A DNA stretch of 64,000 nucleotides from Bacteroidales bacterium (GCA_017626555.1 JAGAIM010000128.1:1-64000); one strand, 5' to 3'; counted from the first letter of the stretch, positions 25,531-35,099 are shown. Notes: generated by a model not told the origin, from the letters alone. Made by a program: numbers and translations.

Positions 25531-25538
25531 CAAAGATA
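25531..25538 (-). promoter_or_regulatory. Candidate -7 element for the DUF1573-exporter operon
   Basis: CAAAGATA on plus reads TATCTTTG on minus, a perfect TAnnTTTG, 48 bases before the ATG at 25483. It lies back to back with the ferredoxin promoter. Confidence 0.55.
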
Positions 25539-25561
25539 GCACAAATCGTTCTAACTCTATG

Positions 25562-25591
25562 TTTGAATATCGAAAATATTGTCTAAATTTG
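25562..25591 (+). promoter_or_regulatory. Bacteroides-type promoter of the ferredoxin gene
   Basis: TTTG at 25562-25565 and TAAATTTG at 25584-25591, separated by 18 bases (consensus 19-21). The ferredoxin ATG follows 60 bases later. Confidence 0.62.
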
Positions 25592-25650
25592 CAGTCAGAT
25601 GCCTTTGTGGCATTTGCTTTGACTACATCAACATTTAAAACAATAAGAAA

Positions 25651-25821
25651 ATGGCTTACAGAATTACAGAAGATTGCGCGGCTTGCGGAACCTGCTTGCC
25701 AGAGTGCCCAGTTGGCGCTATTTCAGAAGGTGACATCTACAAGATCGATCCAAACGTTTGCATTGACTGCGGTACTTGCGCAGACGCTTGCCCAATGGGT
25801 GCAATCGTTCCAGGTGAATAA
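25651..25821 (+). CDS. 2[4Fe-4S] ferredoxin
   Basis: 56 residues, a clostridial-type ferredoxin. Two cysteine motifs are intact: CAACGTCLPECP (residues 9-20) and CIDCGTCADACP (37-48), each CxxCxxCxxxCP, so two 4Fe-4S clusters are expected. It is a likely electron acceptor for the pyruvate:ferredoxin oxidoreductase at 30399-33923. It stands alone between a promoter and a strong terminator, so it is monocistronic. Confidence 0.95.
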   Translation: MAYRITEDCAACGTCLPECPVGAISEGDIYKIDPNVCIDCGTCADACPMGAIVPGE

Positions 25822-25850
25822 TCACTGATTTCCGGATTCCGGAATTGCAA

Positions 25851-25888
25851 AAAAACTCCACGGCTGAATGAACAGCCGTGGAGTTTTT
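25851..25888. terminator. Bidirectional terminator between ferredoxin and M16 protease
   Basis: A 16-bp perfect stem (5 A, then CTCCACGGCTG / CAGCCGTGGAG, then 5 T) with a 6-base loop. T-runs follow on both strands, as expected between convergent genes. Confidence 0.85.
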
Positions 25889-25916
25889 GCATTGTATGTC
25901 CCTTTCGGGATCACAC

Positions 25917-28712
25917 CTACTCCTTAGGAGCAGATGTGACCTCGATCAGGTTGTTCTGTGCAAGGATAGCCTGAAGCACTGTCTTGACATCCTCTGGTGT
26001 CACACTGTTTACAGCATCCTCATACTCTGCATCATAGTCGATGCCGTAGTCATAATACTGGCTGAGGTTGCTCATCCAATATGAGTTGCTGATTCTAGAT
26101 TCAGGAATGTTCTTCTTGAAGTTCTCGATAGCCATATTGAACTTATCCTCTTCAGGGCCGTTCTCAGCAAGTTCCTTCAGACCCTTGATGGCAAGTTCAC
26201 GGAGTTTAGGAGCCTGCTCAGGATTTGTGTCGAAGTAAACCTGGATAAGAGCCCTTGCGACAGGCTCTCTCTGTCCTACCATCGCAACACCTACGCCGTA
26301 TGTGCCGCCTTCCTCCTCGCGGATAGTCTTTGTATAGATCATATCGAGTACATACTTAGCAACTTCAAGAGTAACCTCTGTCTTAGTGTCGATCGGCATA
26401 TACGCTGTGTAGAGTTGGAGAACGGTTGACTTAGGAGTCTCCATAGGGATTGCAACGTTTTCATCAATCTCACCCTTTGCAAAAGAAATAAGGTTCGCCT
26501 CGTTCAGTTCATCAGCCTTCTTGCCCTTTGCGATAGAACCGAAATACTTCTCTACCATTGGCTTGACGGTTGCCGGATCAACGTTTCCTACAATTCTGAG
26601 AGTCGCTCCTGCAGCATCCTTGAAGAGTTCGCGATATACTCTTTCGATTGTAGCAAGATCAGCCTTGGCAAGAGTCTCCTCACTGAGTTCTACAACGCGA
26701 GGATTATTGTCATAAAGGATCTTGTTCATCGCGTTCTGGAAAATGAAGTCAGGATTGTTTGCAATATTAGGAAGGAGAGCCTTGATCTGCTGGATACCTG
26801 TCTGATACTCGTTTTCATCGAAACGTGGGTCTGCAAAATACAGGTAAGCCAACTGGAAGGCTGTCTCGAGATCCTTAGGTGTGCTAGAACCGCTGATTCC
26901 GTGCTTTGTGCCGCCAATATATGGAATTACACTGAGATTCTTGCCGGCAAGCATCTTAGGAACTTGAGTGCCGGAGAATTTCGAGATACCTGAATTGTTC
27001 TGGAAGAGAGCCCAGATATTATCTTCGAACGAAGGCATATCTTCTGTTGCGATGAGAGTCTTTCCACCGTCGAATGAGAGGTTGAAAAGTACCTGGTCCT
27101 GCTTGTGCTGGGTAGGGAGAACCACTACCTTGATACCATTCTTGAGGATCCATTCTGTCGCACCGTAGATAGTCTCCTTCTCTTTCTTTACCTTGGAACC
27201 CTTGAGTTCGCCGCTGATGAGAGGCTCATTAAGATTCTCTTCAACATTGGCTGCAATTTCTGTGTTCTTTACTGCAGCGAGTACGGAAGCGATTTCCTGC
27301 TCTGTAGGGTTTGCAAGACCTTCTTTTTCAGAGCCATTGTAGAGAACGACCATATTCTCGTCAGTGATGAGTTGTGCTGCGATCTGATTGAGCACTGTAG
27401 CATTGATGTTCGCGCAGAGCATCTGGGCGAGTTGGAGTTCCATTGCAGGCTCCATATATGGTGTGTTGTCGTAGAAGTTATAGAGGAGAGGATAAACGAA
27501 CTCAGCGTTCTTACGTGTAGGTGCAGCCTCGACAGCACGTTCGTAGTTGCTGATGATGTTGTCCTTTGCGCGCTGAACCTCGCCATCGGTGAAGCCGAAT
27601 CTCTTCATCTTCTCGATCTCTGTCATAAATGCAGCGAATGCATTGATTGCATCACCTTCCTTGAAGGAAACAGAACCCATAACTGCGTCGCAAGAGTTGC
27701 AGAGGTTGCTGATGTAGAAACTTGCTCCAAGGAACGGTGCATCTGGCTTTGATGTGATGTCGTTAAAACGCTCCCTCATAATGAGACGGACATACGACTT
27801 GATGATATCCATCATAAACGCAATGTCGGTGTTCATAAGTTCCTTCGGCATAGGCTCGCTCTTCCACATAACCTCCACGCTTGAAGATGTAGCCTCTGGG
27901 TCTGTGATGATACCGATGATTGGCTCTGCATTGTCCGGAATCTTGTGAAGAACCTTAGGCTGAGGATTCTCGACAGCAGGGATGTCTGCGAAAATGGTCT
28001 TGAGTTTTGCTTCAACCATATCCACGTCAACATCACCTACAACGATTACAGCCTGAAGGTCAGGACGACACCAGGTCTTATAGAAGTTTGTGAGGCTTTC
28101 GTAAGCGAATGTCTTGAGTTGTTCTTCGCCTCCGATGAGTGTTCTCTTTGCGTAAGGAGTGTCACCATAATAATAAGGAAGTGACTTCTCGAACATTCTC
28201 CAGTTTGCGTCTCTTCTTGTACGTCTTTCCTCAAGGATGACGCCTCTCTCAGCATCGATTTCAGCAGGGTCGCAGGTAACGAAGTGAGAATAGTCGTGGA
28301 GGACGAGGAGGCAGGAGTCTATGATGCTCTCTCTTACCACAGGGATATTGTTGAGCATATACTGTGTCTGCTCGAAGCCGGTCGATGCATTGATGTTTCT
28401 TCCGAACTCTGCTCCGATGCTCTGAAGCCAGTCAAGGAGGGACTTGCCAGGGAAGTTCTTGGTTCCGTTGAAGCACATATGCTCGAGGAAGTGTGCGAGA
28501 CCGTCCTGATCATCAGTTTCCTGAAATGCTCCTACGTCAGTTGCAAGATAGAATTCCGCTCTTTGTGCGGGCTGCTCGTTGTGACGGATGTAATAGGTCA
28601 TACCGTTGTCAAGTTTTCCTGTCCTTACAGCAGGATCATTTGGAAGCGGTGTCTGACCGAATGCTGTTGCTGCAGCGAAAATTGCCGCAATGAAAATGAA
28701 TAAACGTTTCAT
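25917..28712 (-). CDS. M16 family zinc metallopeptidase
   Basis: A 931-residue secreted or periplasmic protease (signal peptide 1-20, ending AFGQ) of the pitrilysin class. The inverted zinc motif HxxEH is present as HFLEH (His74, Glu77, His78), followed by the distal acidic stretch AEIDAERGVILEERR. The second, inactive M16 repeat begins near residue 510 (WILKNGIKVVVLPTQ) and shows RVYRELFKDAAGATLRIVG. The length fits two-domain Bacteroidota family members, which degrade oligopeptides. Single gene with its own promoter; the convergent ferredoxin is separated by a terminator. Confidence 0.93.
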   Translation of the reverse strand: MKRLFIFIAAIFAAATAFGQTPLPNDPAVRTGKLDNGMTYYIRHNEQPAQRAEFYLATDVGAFQETDDQDGLAHFLEHMCFNGTKNFPGKSLLDWLQSIGAEFGRNINASTGFEQTQYMLNNIPVVRESIIDSCLLVLHDYSHFVTCDPAEIDAERGVILEERRTRRDANWRMFEKSLPYYYGDTPYAKRTLIGGEEQLKTFAYESLTNFYKTWCRPDLQAVIVVGDVDVDMVEAKLKTIFADIPAVENPQPKVLHKIPDNAEPIIGIITDPEATSSSVEVMWKSEPMPKELMNTDIAFMMDIIKSYVRLIMRERFNDITSKPDAPFLGASFYISNLCNSCDAVMGSVSFKEGDAINAFAAFMTEIEKMKRFGFTDGEVQRAKDNIISNYERAVEAAPTRKNAEFVYPLLYNFYDNTPYMEPAMELQLAQMLCANINATVLNQIAAQLITDENMVVLYNGSEKEGLANPTEQEIASVLAAVKNTEIAANVEENLNEPLISGELKGSKVKKEKETIYGATEWILKNGIKVVVLPTQHKQDQVLFNLSFDGGKTLIATEDMPSFEDNIWALFQNNSGISKFSGTQVPKMLAGKNLSVIPYIGGTKHGISGSSTPKDLETAFQLAYLYFADPRFDENEYQTGIQQIKALLPNIANNPDFIFQNAMNKILYDNNPRVVELSEETLAKADLATIERVYRELFKDAAGATLRIVGNVDPATVKPMVEKYFGSIAKGKKADELNEANLISFAKGEIDENVAIPMETPKSTVLQLYTAYMPIDTKTEVTLEVAKYVLDMIYTKTIREEEGGTYGVGVAMVGQREPVARALIQVYFDTNPEQAPKLRELAIKGLKELAENGPEEDKFNMAIENFKKNIPESRISNSYWMSNLSQYYDYGIDYDAEYEDAVNSVTPEDVKTVLQAILAQNNLIEVTSAPKE

Positions 28713-28783
28713 ACTTTAAATGATTATGTTCGTTTTGGTTGTAATTGTCTGCATTATTTGACGAACAAATGCCGTATAAACTA

Positions 28784-28791
28784 CAAATATA
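28784..28791 (-). promoter_or_regulatory. Candidate -7 element for the M16 protease
   Basis: CAAATATA reads TATATTTG on the minus strand, 72 bases before the ATG at 28712. No clear -33 TTTG. Confidence 0.5.
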
Positions 28792-28823
28792 AATAAAAAG
28801 TTTATAAAAACTTTTGAATTTCT

Positions 28824-28831
28824 TAACTTTG
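28824..28831 (+). promoter_or_regulatory. Candidate -7 element for the LysR regulator
   Basis: TAACTTTG fits TAnnTTTG. The ATG at 28848 follows after 16 bases, so the leader would be very short. The -33 region shows only TTTA. Confidence 0.5.
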
Positions 28832-28847
28832 TGGAAAATGACCGGTT

Positions 28848-29453
28848 ATGCTTGAGGATTTCAGATTGAAGGTTTTTATGGCAGTGGCCAAAGAGGGCAG
28901 TTTTACGAAAGCAGCTGCCTCTCTTGGCGTTTCTCAACCTGCTGTCAGTCAGAATGTTGCCGATCTGGAACGAATCACCGGGCGGAGACTTTTCGAGAGA
29001 CTTCGTTCTGAAGTTGTTCTTACTCCTCAAGGCGAAGTGTTCAGGCAGTATGCCGAGGCTATGCTCGCATTATGTGATTCGGCTGAAAATATGTTCTCCG
29101 TTTTCCAGCCCTCTGTAGTCAGGATTGCTGTGTCGGAAGAACTTTATGCTAATTATGTCGCTCCGGCGCTTGAGTCTTTTGTCACTGTACATCCGGAAGT
29201 GTCGTTCGAACGTTCGATATTCGAGGATGCCGATCTTACTTTGACTCTGAGCAAGGCTCCGGAATCATTGTTTGAATTACCTGCAGATTCCATTGCCCGA
29301 ATGCGGCTTTCTGTTTCATTGCCACAAAAACCGGGTGACCTTAAGGCCACCCGTGAAAAAACGTCATATTTCGATGTTCTCTTCCAGCCTTCGCCGGCAT
29401 TTGCCTGCACAAGGTTGTGCCGTGTATTGAAAGAGTTCCTTACTTCGTTCTGA
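28848..29453 (+). CDS. Short LysR-type transcriptional regulator
   Basis: 201 residues against about 300 for the family. The DNA-binding winged helix is complete (residues 3-62: FMAVAKEGSFTKAAASLGVS, QPAVSQNVADLERITGRRLF, VVLTPQGEVF) with its linker helix. The effector-binding part is only about 110 residues: RD-I strands are seen (VVRIAVSEELYANYVAP) and a C-terminal helix (TRLCRVLKEFLTSF), but the RD-II domain is mostly missing. No frameshift is apparent, so it is either a natural short form or an old internal deletion. It overlaps the convergent esterase gene by 14 bases at the stops. Divergent from the M16 protease, which it might regulate. Confidence 0.88.
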   Translation: MLEDFRLKVFMAVAKEGSFTKAAASLGVSQPAVSQNVADLERITGRRLFERLRSEVVLTPQGEVFRQYAEAMLALCDSAENMFSVFQPSVVRIAVSEELYANYVAPALESFVTVHPEVSFERSIFEDADLTLTLSKAPESLFELPADSIARMRLSVSLPQKPGDLKATREKTSYFDVLFQPSPAFACTRLCRVLKEFLTSF

Positions 29454-30399
29454 TTCCCTCCAGCCAGCGTTCGAGTGATGCTTCGAATTCAGGACGTGCG
29501 TATGAGAAATTATCTTTCCCTTTTCCCTTGTATTTTTCAGATGAGAAGCCCCAGCCGTGTCCTCCGGATGGATAGATGTGCATTTCTACAGGGACTTTGT
29601 GCTTAAGGAGACTTTCATAGTACATAATGCTGTTCTCCACAGGCACTGTCCTGTCGTCCGTACAGTGGACAAGGAAAGACGTCGGTGTGTTCTCGGTAAC
29701 TTGATTCTCAATAGAGTATCTGTATTCAAGTCCGGCAGTACCTTCCTCGCCAATAAGACAGGTTCTTGTACCGTTGTGAGTCAGTGCCTTATCCATTGTT
29801 ATCACAGGATATATGAGTATCGAAAAGTCGGGACGCGTAGTGCTGTCTGTGTATAGATTGGTTGCGCTTGCCGCCAGGTGACCTCCTGCCGAAAATCCCA
29901 TCACTCCGATCTGATCCATACCCCAATCTGCTGCGTTTGCACGACAGTAGCGGAATACGTTCTGAACATCTCTCAGAGGTATCTCCCAGTGTCCGTTCGG
30001 GAGCCTGTATTTGACTACGGCCACAGATACACCTCTTTCAAGCATCCACTCAGCGACGTAGGTGCCTTCGTTGAAGGAGGATACGTGCCAATAACCACCT
30101 CCCGGACAAACTACGACCATCTGTCCGTTTGGATTTTCAGGAAAATACAGATCCACTCGTGCATTGTCTCCAATGTATGTGAGACTGCCCCATTGATCCA
30201 CTGTCTCTTCTCTGGTAAATCCGTTTGATTCAAGCGGTCCGAGTGCTCCTTCCAGGCCTTTGTCTATATTCTGCCCTTCAGGATACAGTCTCAGAGTCTG
30301 GTCAGGTTCTACTTTGCAGACCTCCTGACCCTGGCTATAAAAACCCGGCGCAGCCAATAAGGCTGCGCTGAGTAATATAGGAATGAGTTTTCTTTTCAT
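29440..30399 (-). CDS. Secreted alpha/beta-hydrolase (acetyl-esterase-like)
   Basis: 319 residues with a signal peptide (MKRKLIPILLSAALLAAPG, cleavage near SQGQ). It is an alpha/beta-hydrolase of the BD-FAE/acetylxylan-esterase kind. The oxyanion region is VVVCPGGGYWHVS, the nucleophile elbow GFSAGGH (about 169-175), the acid in HCTDDRTVP (about 246) and the histidine in SGGHGWG (about 279). All three catalytic residues are present. The substrate is likely an acetylated sugar or similar ester. Its ATG shares a base with the PFOR stop (TAATG), an odd coupling of a cytosolic redox enzyme to an exported esterase. Confidence 0.9.
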   Translation of the reverse strand: MKRKLIPILLSAALLAAPGFYSQGQEVCKVEPDQTLRLYPEGQNIDKGLEGALGPLESNGFTREETVDQWGSLTYIGDNARVDLYFPENPNGQMVVVCPGGGYWHVSSFNEGTYVAEWMLERGVSVAVVKYRLPNGHWEIPLRDVQNVFRYCRANAADWGMDQIGVMGFSAGGHLAASATNLYTDSTTRPDFSILIYPVITMDKALTHNGTRTCLIGEEGTAGLEYRYSIENQVTENTPTSFLVHCTDDRTVPVENSIMYYESLLKHKVPVEMHIYPSGGHGWGFSSEKYKGKGKDNFSYARPEFEASLERWLEGIRTK

Positions 30400-33300
30400 T
30401 ATTTAGCAAGTCTCTTATATGTCTCAAGACGAACCTTTGCGAATTCCTCTGTCTTCTGGAGGAGTTCATCTGCAGAGTCAGGATACATCTTGTAGAGAGA
30501 AGCGAAACGAACCTCACCCTTGAGGAAGTCCTGGAATTTGCTCCAGTCAGGTTCCTTGCTGTCGAGAGTGAACGGATTCTTGTCTGTTCCCTCGAGTGCA
30601 GGGTTGTATCTGTAGAGGTGCCAGTAACCGCATTCTACGGCAAGTTTCTCCTCTTTCTGACTCAGACCCATACCTGCCTTGAGACCGTGGTTGATACAAG
30701 GGGCGTATGCTATGATGAGTGATGGTCCGTCGTATGCCTCAGCCTCCTTTATTGCGTTGAAGTACTGTGCTGGAGATGCTCCCATTGCCACCTGTGCAAC
30801 ATAAACATAACCATAACTCATAGCCATCATTCCGAGGTCCTTCTTGCGTACTCTCTTACCTGAAGCCGCGAATTTTGCTATTGCGCCTGCTGGAGTAGCC
30901 TTTGAAGACTGTCCGCCGGTATTCGAGTAAACCTCTGTATCGAGAACGAGGATGTTCACATTCTCGCCTGAAGCAAGTACGTGGTCGAGTCCGCCGTATC
31001 CGATATCGTATGATGCACCGTCACCTCCGATGATCCACTGGCAGCGTGCAGGGATGAATGTCTTGTATTCAACGAGACCCTTGCAAACTTCACATCCGCA
31101 GCCTTCACAGAGAGGGATAAGTTTGTCTGCTACCTCTCTTGTAACCTTCGGATCCTCCTTGTTTTCGAGCCACTGAGTGAAGAGAGCCTTCATCTCGTCA
31201 GTGCAGCAAGTGCAACTGAGTCCCTGTTCCATCAGTTTGGCTACAGTCATACGAGCCCTGTCAGAACCGAGTTTCATACCGAGACCGAACTCGCAGAAGT
31301 CCTCGAAGAGTGAGTTAGCCCAAGCCGGACCGTGGCCCTCATTGTTCTTGCAGTATGGTGCTGCAGGGAATGATGCTCCGTAGATAGAAGAACAACCTGT
31401 AGCGTTTGCGATCATCATATGGTCACCGAAGAGTTGGGTGATAGTCTTGATATAAGGTGTCTCTCCGCAACCTGCACAGGCTCCTGAGAACTCGAAGAGC
31501 GGCTGAGCGAACTGAGCGTTCTTGATGTTGCCGGTCTTAGGCTGTACGTTGTCCTTGTATCCGATATGAGCGTGGAGATAGTCGAAGTTCTTCTGCTCTC
31601 CCTCCTGGGTGCCAAGCGGCTTCATAACGAGAGCCTTCTCCTTTGAAGGACATACATCAGCACAGTTGCCGCAACCTGTACAGTCGAGAACTGAAACGCT
31701 GAGAGCGAACTTGTAAGCCTTGAATGTAGCCTTGCCATCCTGGATCTTGAGACCCTCTGGAGCATTTGCCGCCTCTTCATCAGTGAGGAGGAACGGACGG
31801 ATCGCAGCGTGAGGACAAACGAATGCGCAACTGTTACACTGGATACAGTTGTCAGCCTGCCACTCAGGAACCTTTACTGCCACGCCGCGCTTCTCGTATG
31901 CTGTAGTGCCGGCAGGGATTGTTCCGTCAACATATTCGTTGAATACGCTTACAGGAAGTGTGTCACCGGCCTGAGCATTGACAACGTCAGCGATTTCCTT
32001 CACGAATGCAGGAGCGAGACGGTCCTTGTTAGGATTTTCGAACTTTGCTGTGATATCTTTCCAGTCTGCAGGAATCTCTACCTTGGTATATTCACCACCT
32101 CTGTCAACTGCGGCATAGTTCATATTGACGATATGCTCACCCTTCTTTCCATAACTCTTGACGATGGCCTTCTTCATATATCCTACGGCTTCCTCGTAAG
32201 GAATGATGCCTGTGATCTTGAAGAATGCCGACTGGAGAATTGTGTTTGTACGTCCGCCTAGTCCGATCTCTGCAGCGATCTTGGTCGCGTTGATTATATA
32301 GAGAGTTATGTTCTTCTTACCGATGACAGCCTTTACGTGGTCAGGAATCCTCTTGAGAGTCTCTTCCTCATCCCAGAGGCTGTTGAGCAGGAGAGTACCG
32401 TTCTCCTTGATGCCCTTGAGAACGTCATACTTAGTGAGGTATGAAGGAACGTGGCAGGCAACGAAATCAGGAGTACCTACAAGATATGGAGCCTTGATAG
32501 GGAGATCACCGAAGCGAAGGTGTGAGCAAGTGTATCCGCCTGATTTCTTAGAGTCATAATCGAAATAGGCCTGGCAGTATTTAGGAGTATTGTCACCGAT
32601 GATCTTGATTGTATTCTTGTTCGCTCCTACTGTACCGTCAGAACCGAGTCCGAAGAATTTGCACTCGGTAGTACCTGGCTTCACGATAGAGAACTCTTCC
32701 TTCTGCGGGAGAGACTTGAATGTAACATCGTCAACGATTCCGATTGTGAATCCGTCCTTTGGCTCAGCCATTTCGAGATTCTCATATACTGAAACGATCT
32801 GTGCCGGAGTAGTGTCCTTTGAAGAAAGACCGTAGCGTCCTCCGATCACAAGCGGAGCATTCTCTGCACCCTGGAACAGAGCCTTGATGTCGAGGAACAG
32901 TGGCTCTCCAAGTGAACCTGGCTCCTTGGTCCTGTCGAGGACAGCAATTCTCTTCACGCTCTTTGGAAGAGCCTTCATAAAGTATTTAGCCGAGAATGGT
33001 CTGTAGAGACGGACAATCAGCACTCCGACCTTCTTACCCTGTGCTGCGAGATAGTCGATGGTCTCCTTGATGGTCTCTGTTACGGAACCCATCGCAATGA
33101 TGATGTTCTCTGCTTCAGGATCTCCATAATAGTCGAACGGACGGTAGTTGCGTCCGGTGAGTTCGCTGATTTCGCCCATATAGCGAGCGACTACGTCTGG
33201 AACTGCATCGTAATATTGGTTGCAAGCCTCACGTGCCTGGAAGTAAACGTCACCGTTCTGTGCTGTACCGCGGGTAACAGGAGCATCTGGTGAAAGAGCC

Positions 33301-33923
33301 TTTGCACGGAACTTGGCTAGTGACTTGGTGCTGACCATTCCCTTGAGAGCCTCTTCGTCAATAAGTTCGATTTTCTGAATTTCGTGAGATGTACGGAATC
33401 CGTCAAAGAAGTGGAGGAAAGGAATGCTTGACTTTATTGCAGAAAGATGTGCTACTGCTGCCATATCGAGGGCTTCCTGTACTGATGCAGATGCGAGCAT
33501 TGCAAAACCAGTCTGGCGGCAGGCCATAACGTCCTGATGGTCACCGAAGATGGAAAGAGCGTGTGATGCAAGGGCACGTGCCGATACGTGGAATACTGTC
33601 GGGAGCATCTCACCGGCAATCTTGTACATATTAGGGATCATAAGGAGAAGACCCTGTGATGCTGTAAATGTAGTGGTGAGGGCTCCTGCCTGAAGTGATC
33701 CGTGCACAGCACCTGCCGCACCTCCTTCACTCTGCATTTCTGTTACCTTCACAGTCTCACCGAAAAGGTTCTTCTTTCCTTGTGCTGCCCACTCGTCAAC
33801 ATATTCTGCCATTGTTGAGGATGGCGTAATAGGGTAGATTGCTGCGTGCTCACTGAAGAGGTAAGCGATGTGCGCTGCTGCCCAGTTACCGTCGCAAGTG
33901 ACGAATTTTTTCTCGTTTGCCAT
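30399..33923 (-). CDS. nifJ: Pyruvate:ferredoxin (flavodoxin) oxidoreductase
   Basis: A homodimeric one-chain enzyme that oxidatively decarboxylates pyruvate to acetyl-CoA, passing electrons to ferredoxin, the central step of anaerobic energy metabolism. 1174 residues from the ATG at 33923 (MANEKKFVTCDGN). N-terminal domain I has AIYPITPSSTMAEYVDEW and EMQSEGGAAGAVHG. Two ferredoxin-like clusters are CIQCNSCAFVCP (about 690) and CTGCGNCADVCP (about 748). TPP binding includes CAGCGETPYIK (about 815) and GGDGASYDIGYGGLDHV. A further cysteine set (SCTCCTDEM, CEGCGCEVC) fits the proximal cluster. The 56-residue ferredoxin at 25651 is a likely partner. The stop overlaps the esterase ATG. Confidence 0.96.
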   Translation of the reverse strand: MANEKKFVTCDGNWAAAHIAYLFSEHAAIYPITPSSTMAEYVDEWAAQGKKNLFGETVKVTEMQSEGGAAGAVHGSLQAGALTTTFTASQGLLLMIPNMYKIAGEMLPTVFHVSARALASHALSIFGDHQDVMACRQTGFAMLASASVQEALDMAAVAHLSAIKSSIPFLHFFDGFRTSHEIQKIELIDEEALKGMVSTKSLAKFRAKALSPDAPVTRGTAQNGDVYFQAREACNQYYDAVPDVVARYMGEISELTGRNYRPFDYYGDPEAENIIIAMGSVTETIKETIDYLAAQGKKVGVLIVRLYRPFSAKYFMKALPKSVKRIAVLDRTKEPGSLGEPLFLDIKALFQGAENAPLVIGGRYGLSSKDTTPAQIVSVYENLEMAEPKDGFTIGIVDDVTFKSLPQKEEFSIVKPGTTECKFFGLGSDGTVGANKNTIKIIGDNTPKYCQAYFDYDSKKSGGYTCSHLRFGDLPIKAPYLVGTPDFVACHVPSYLTKYDVLKGIKENGTLLLNSLWDEEETLKRIPDHVKAVIGKKNITLYIINATKIAAEIGLGGRTNTILQSAFFKITGIIPYEEAVGYMKKAIVKSYGKKGEHIVNMNYAAVDRGGEYTKVEIPADWKDITAKFENPNKDRLAPAFVKEIADVVNAQAGDTLPVSVFNEYVDGTIPAGTTAYEKRGVAVKVPEWQADNCIQCNSCAFVCPHAAIRPFLLTDEEAANAPEGLKIQDGKATFKAYKFALSVSVLDCTGCGNCADVCPSKEKALVMKPLGTQEGEQKNFDYLHAHIGYKDNVQPKTGNIKNAQFAQPLFEFSGACAGCGETPYIKTITQLFGDHMMIANATGCSSIYGASFPAAPYCKNNEGHGPAWANSLFEDFCEFGLGMKLGSDRARMTVAKLMEQGLSCTCCTDEMKALFTQWLENKEDPKVTREVADKLIPLCEGCGCEVCKGLVEYKTFIPARCQWIIGGDGASYDIGYGGLDHVLASGENVNILVLDTEVYSNTGGQSSKATPAGAIAKFAASGKRVRKKDLGMMAMSYGYVYVAQVAMGASPAQYFNAIKEAEAYDGPSLIIAYAPCINHGLKAGMGLSQKEEKLAVECGYWHLYRYNPALEGTDKNPFTLDSKEPDWSKFQDFLKGEVRFASLYKMYPDSADELLQKTEEFAKVRLETYKRLAK

Positions 33924-34041
33924 TTTATTAAAGTTTATTGTATTTGATAATAAATTCTGTGCCCGTTCACGATAATGAACAAAATCGTACAAATTTACTG
34001 AATTTTACTAAAAAACGACTCAAAATTTTAAATAAAATAAA

Positions 34042-34064
34042 GACCGGCTTTTTGGGAGCCGGTC
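34042..34064 (-). terminator. Intrinsic terminator after fabD region
   Basis: GACCGGCT / AGCCGGTC, an 8-bp stem with a 7-base loop just past the fabD stop. On the minus strand it is followed by TTTATTTTATTT. It separates fabD from the PFOR gene. Confidence 0.75.
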
Positions 34065-34069
34065 AGTTG

Positions 34070-34957
34070 TCATATTGTCTGAAATCCTTCGATGATTGAG
34101 TCCTTGCCTGCGGTCTTTGATATAAGCCCCTGAAGTACCTTCCCGGGTCCCGTTTCTATGAAGTGTCCTGCTCCGTCCTTCTCCATATTGATAATTGTCT
34201 GTGTCCATCTGACCGGCGAAGTCAGTTGGGCAAGCAGGTTGGCCTTGATTTCTTCAGGAGAAGTCGTAGGCTTGGCTGTAACGTTTTGATATACAGGACA
34301 GATAGGTACGTTGAATGCCGCTTTCTCTATTGCTTGGGCGAGTTCGGCCCGTGCAGGTTCCATCATTGGTGAATGGAAGGCTCCGCTGACCTGAAGGGGT
34401 AATGTCCTTCTGGCTCCAGCCTCCTTCAATCTTATGCACGCTTCTTCTACTGCCGTCTTTTCTCCGGATATTACAATCTGGCCGTCGCAATTGTAATTGG
34501 CAGCAACGACTATACCATTGATTTCAGCACAAATTTCCTCGACCTTATTTCCAGGGAGTGCAAGTATTGCAGCCATTGTGCCTTCTGCCGCCGTACAGGC
34601 TTTCTGCATAGCCTGCGCTCTGATGGCGACCAGCCTCAGTCCTTCTTCATAACTTATAGCCCCGGACGCGGCAAGGGCAGAAAATTCGCCGAGCGAATGG
34701 CCGGCCGTCATATCAGGGTTAAAATCGGGGAGGCATCTGGCGAGGGCGACGGAATGAATGAAAATTGCAGGCTGTGTCACTCTGGTCTGCTTCAGATCTT
34801 CTGCACTTCCTTCAAACATAATGTCGGTAATGCGAAATCCGAGGATTTCATTCGCTCTTTCCAGCAAATCTCTTGCTGCTATGCTGTTTGTGTATAAATC
34901 CTTGGCCATTCCTGTGTATTGTGAACCTTGGCCAGGAAATACGTATGCTTTCTTCAT
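34070..34957 (-). CDS. fabD: Malonyl-CoA:ACP transacylase
   Basis: 295 residues; moves malonyl groups from CoA to acyl carrier protein for fatty-acid synthesis. The start is the ATG at 34957 (MKKAYVFPGQGSQYTGMA); upstream in-frame codons lack family sequence. Diagnostic motifs: FPGQGSQ at the N-terminus, the nucleophile in AGHSLGEFSALAA (about 86-98), QAMQKAC with the binding arginine nearby, and the catalytic histidine in SGAFHSPMM (about 197). It stands alone, away from other fab genes, with a candidate -7 element CAAAAATA (minus TATTTTTG) at 35011-35018. Confidence 0.95.
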   Translation of the reverse strand: MKKAYVFPGQGSQYTGMAKDLYTNSIAARDLLERANEILGFRITDIMFEGSAEDLKQTRVTQPAIFIHSVALARCLPDFNPDMTAGHSLGEFSALAASGAISYEEGLRLVAIRAQAMQKACTAAEGTMAAILALPGNKVEEICAEINGIVVAANYNCDGQIVISGEKTAVEEACIRLKEAGARRTLPLQVSGAFHSPMMEPARAELAQAIEKAAFNVPICPVYQNVTAKPTTSPEEIKANLLAQLTSPVRWTQTIINMEKDGAGHFIETGPGKVLQGLISKTAGKDSIIEGFQTI

Positions 34958-35099
34958 AATTGTCTGTTGTGTTTTGTTGATGTGCGCATCGCTTCCCGTA
35001 ATGCGCTCTACAAAAATACAAATAATGTCCAAGAGCAGAAAAAGTTTTATGATAATGTCGATTAAAGACTAAATATGTGGCGAAATCGACAAAAATATC

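Noticed and set aside
27105-27752. 215-codon plus-strand frame inside the M16 protease
   Set aside because: Antisense shadow; cysteine-rich low-complexity translation without a family.
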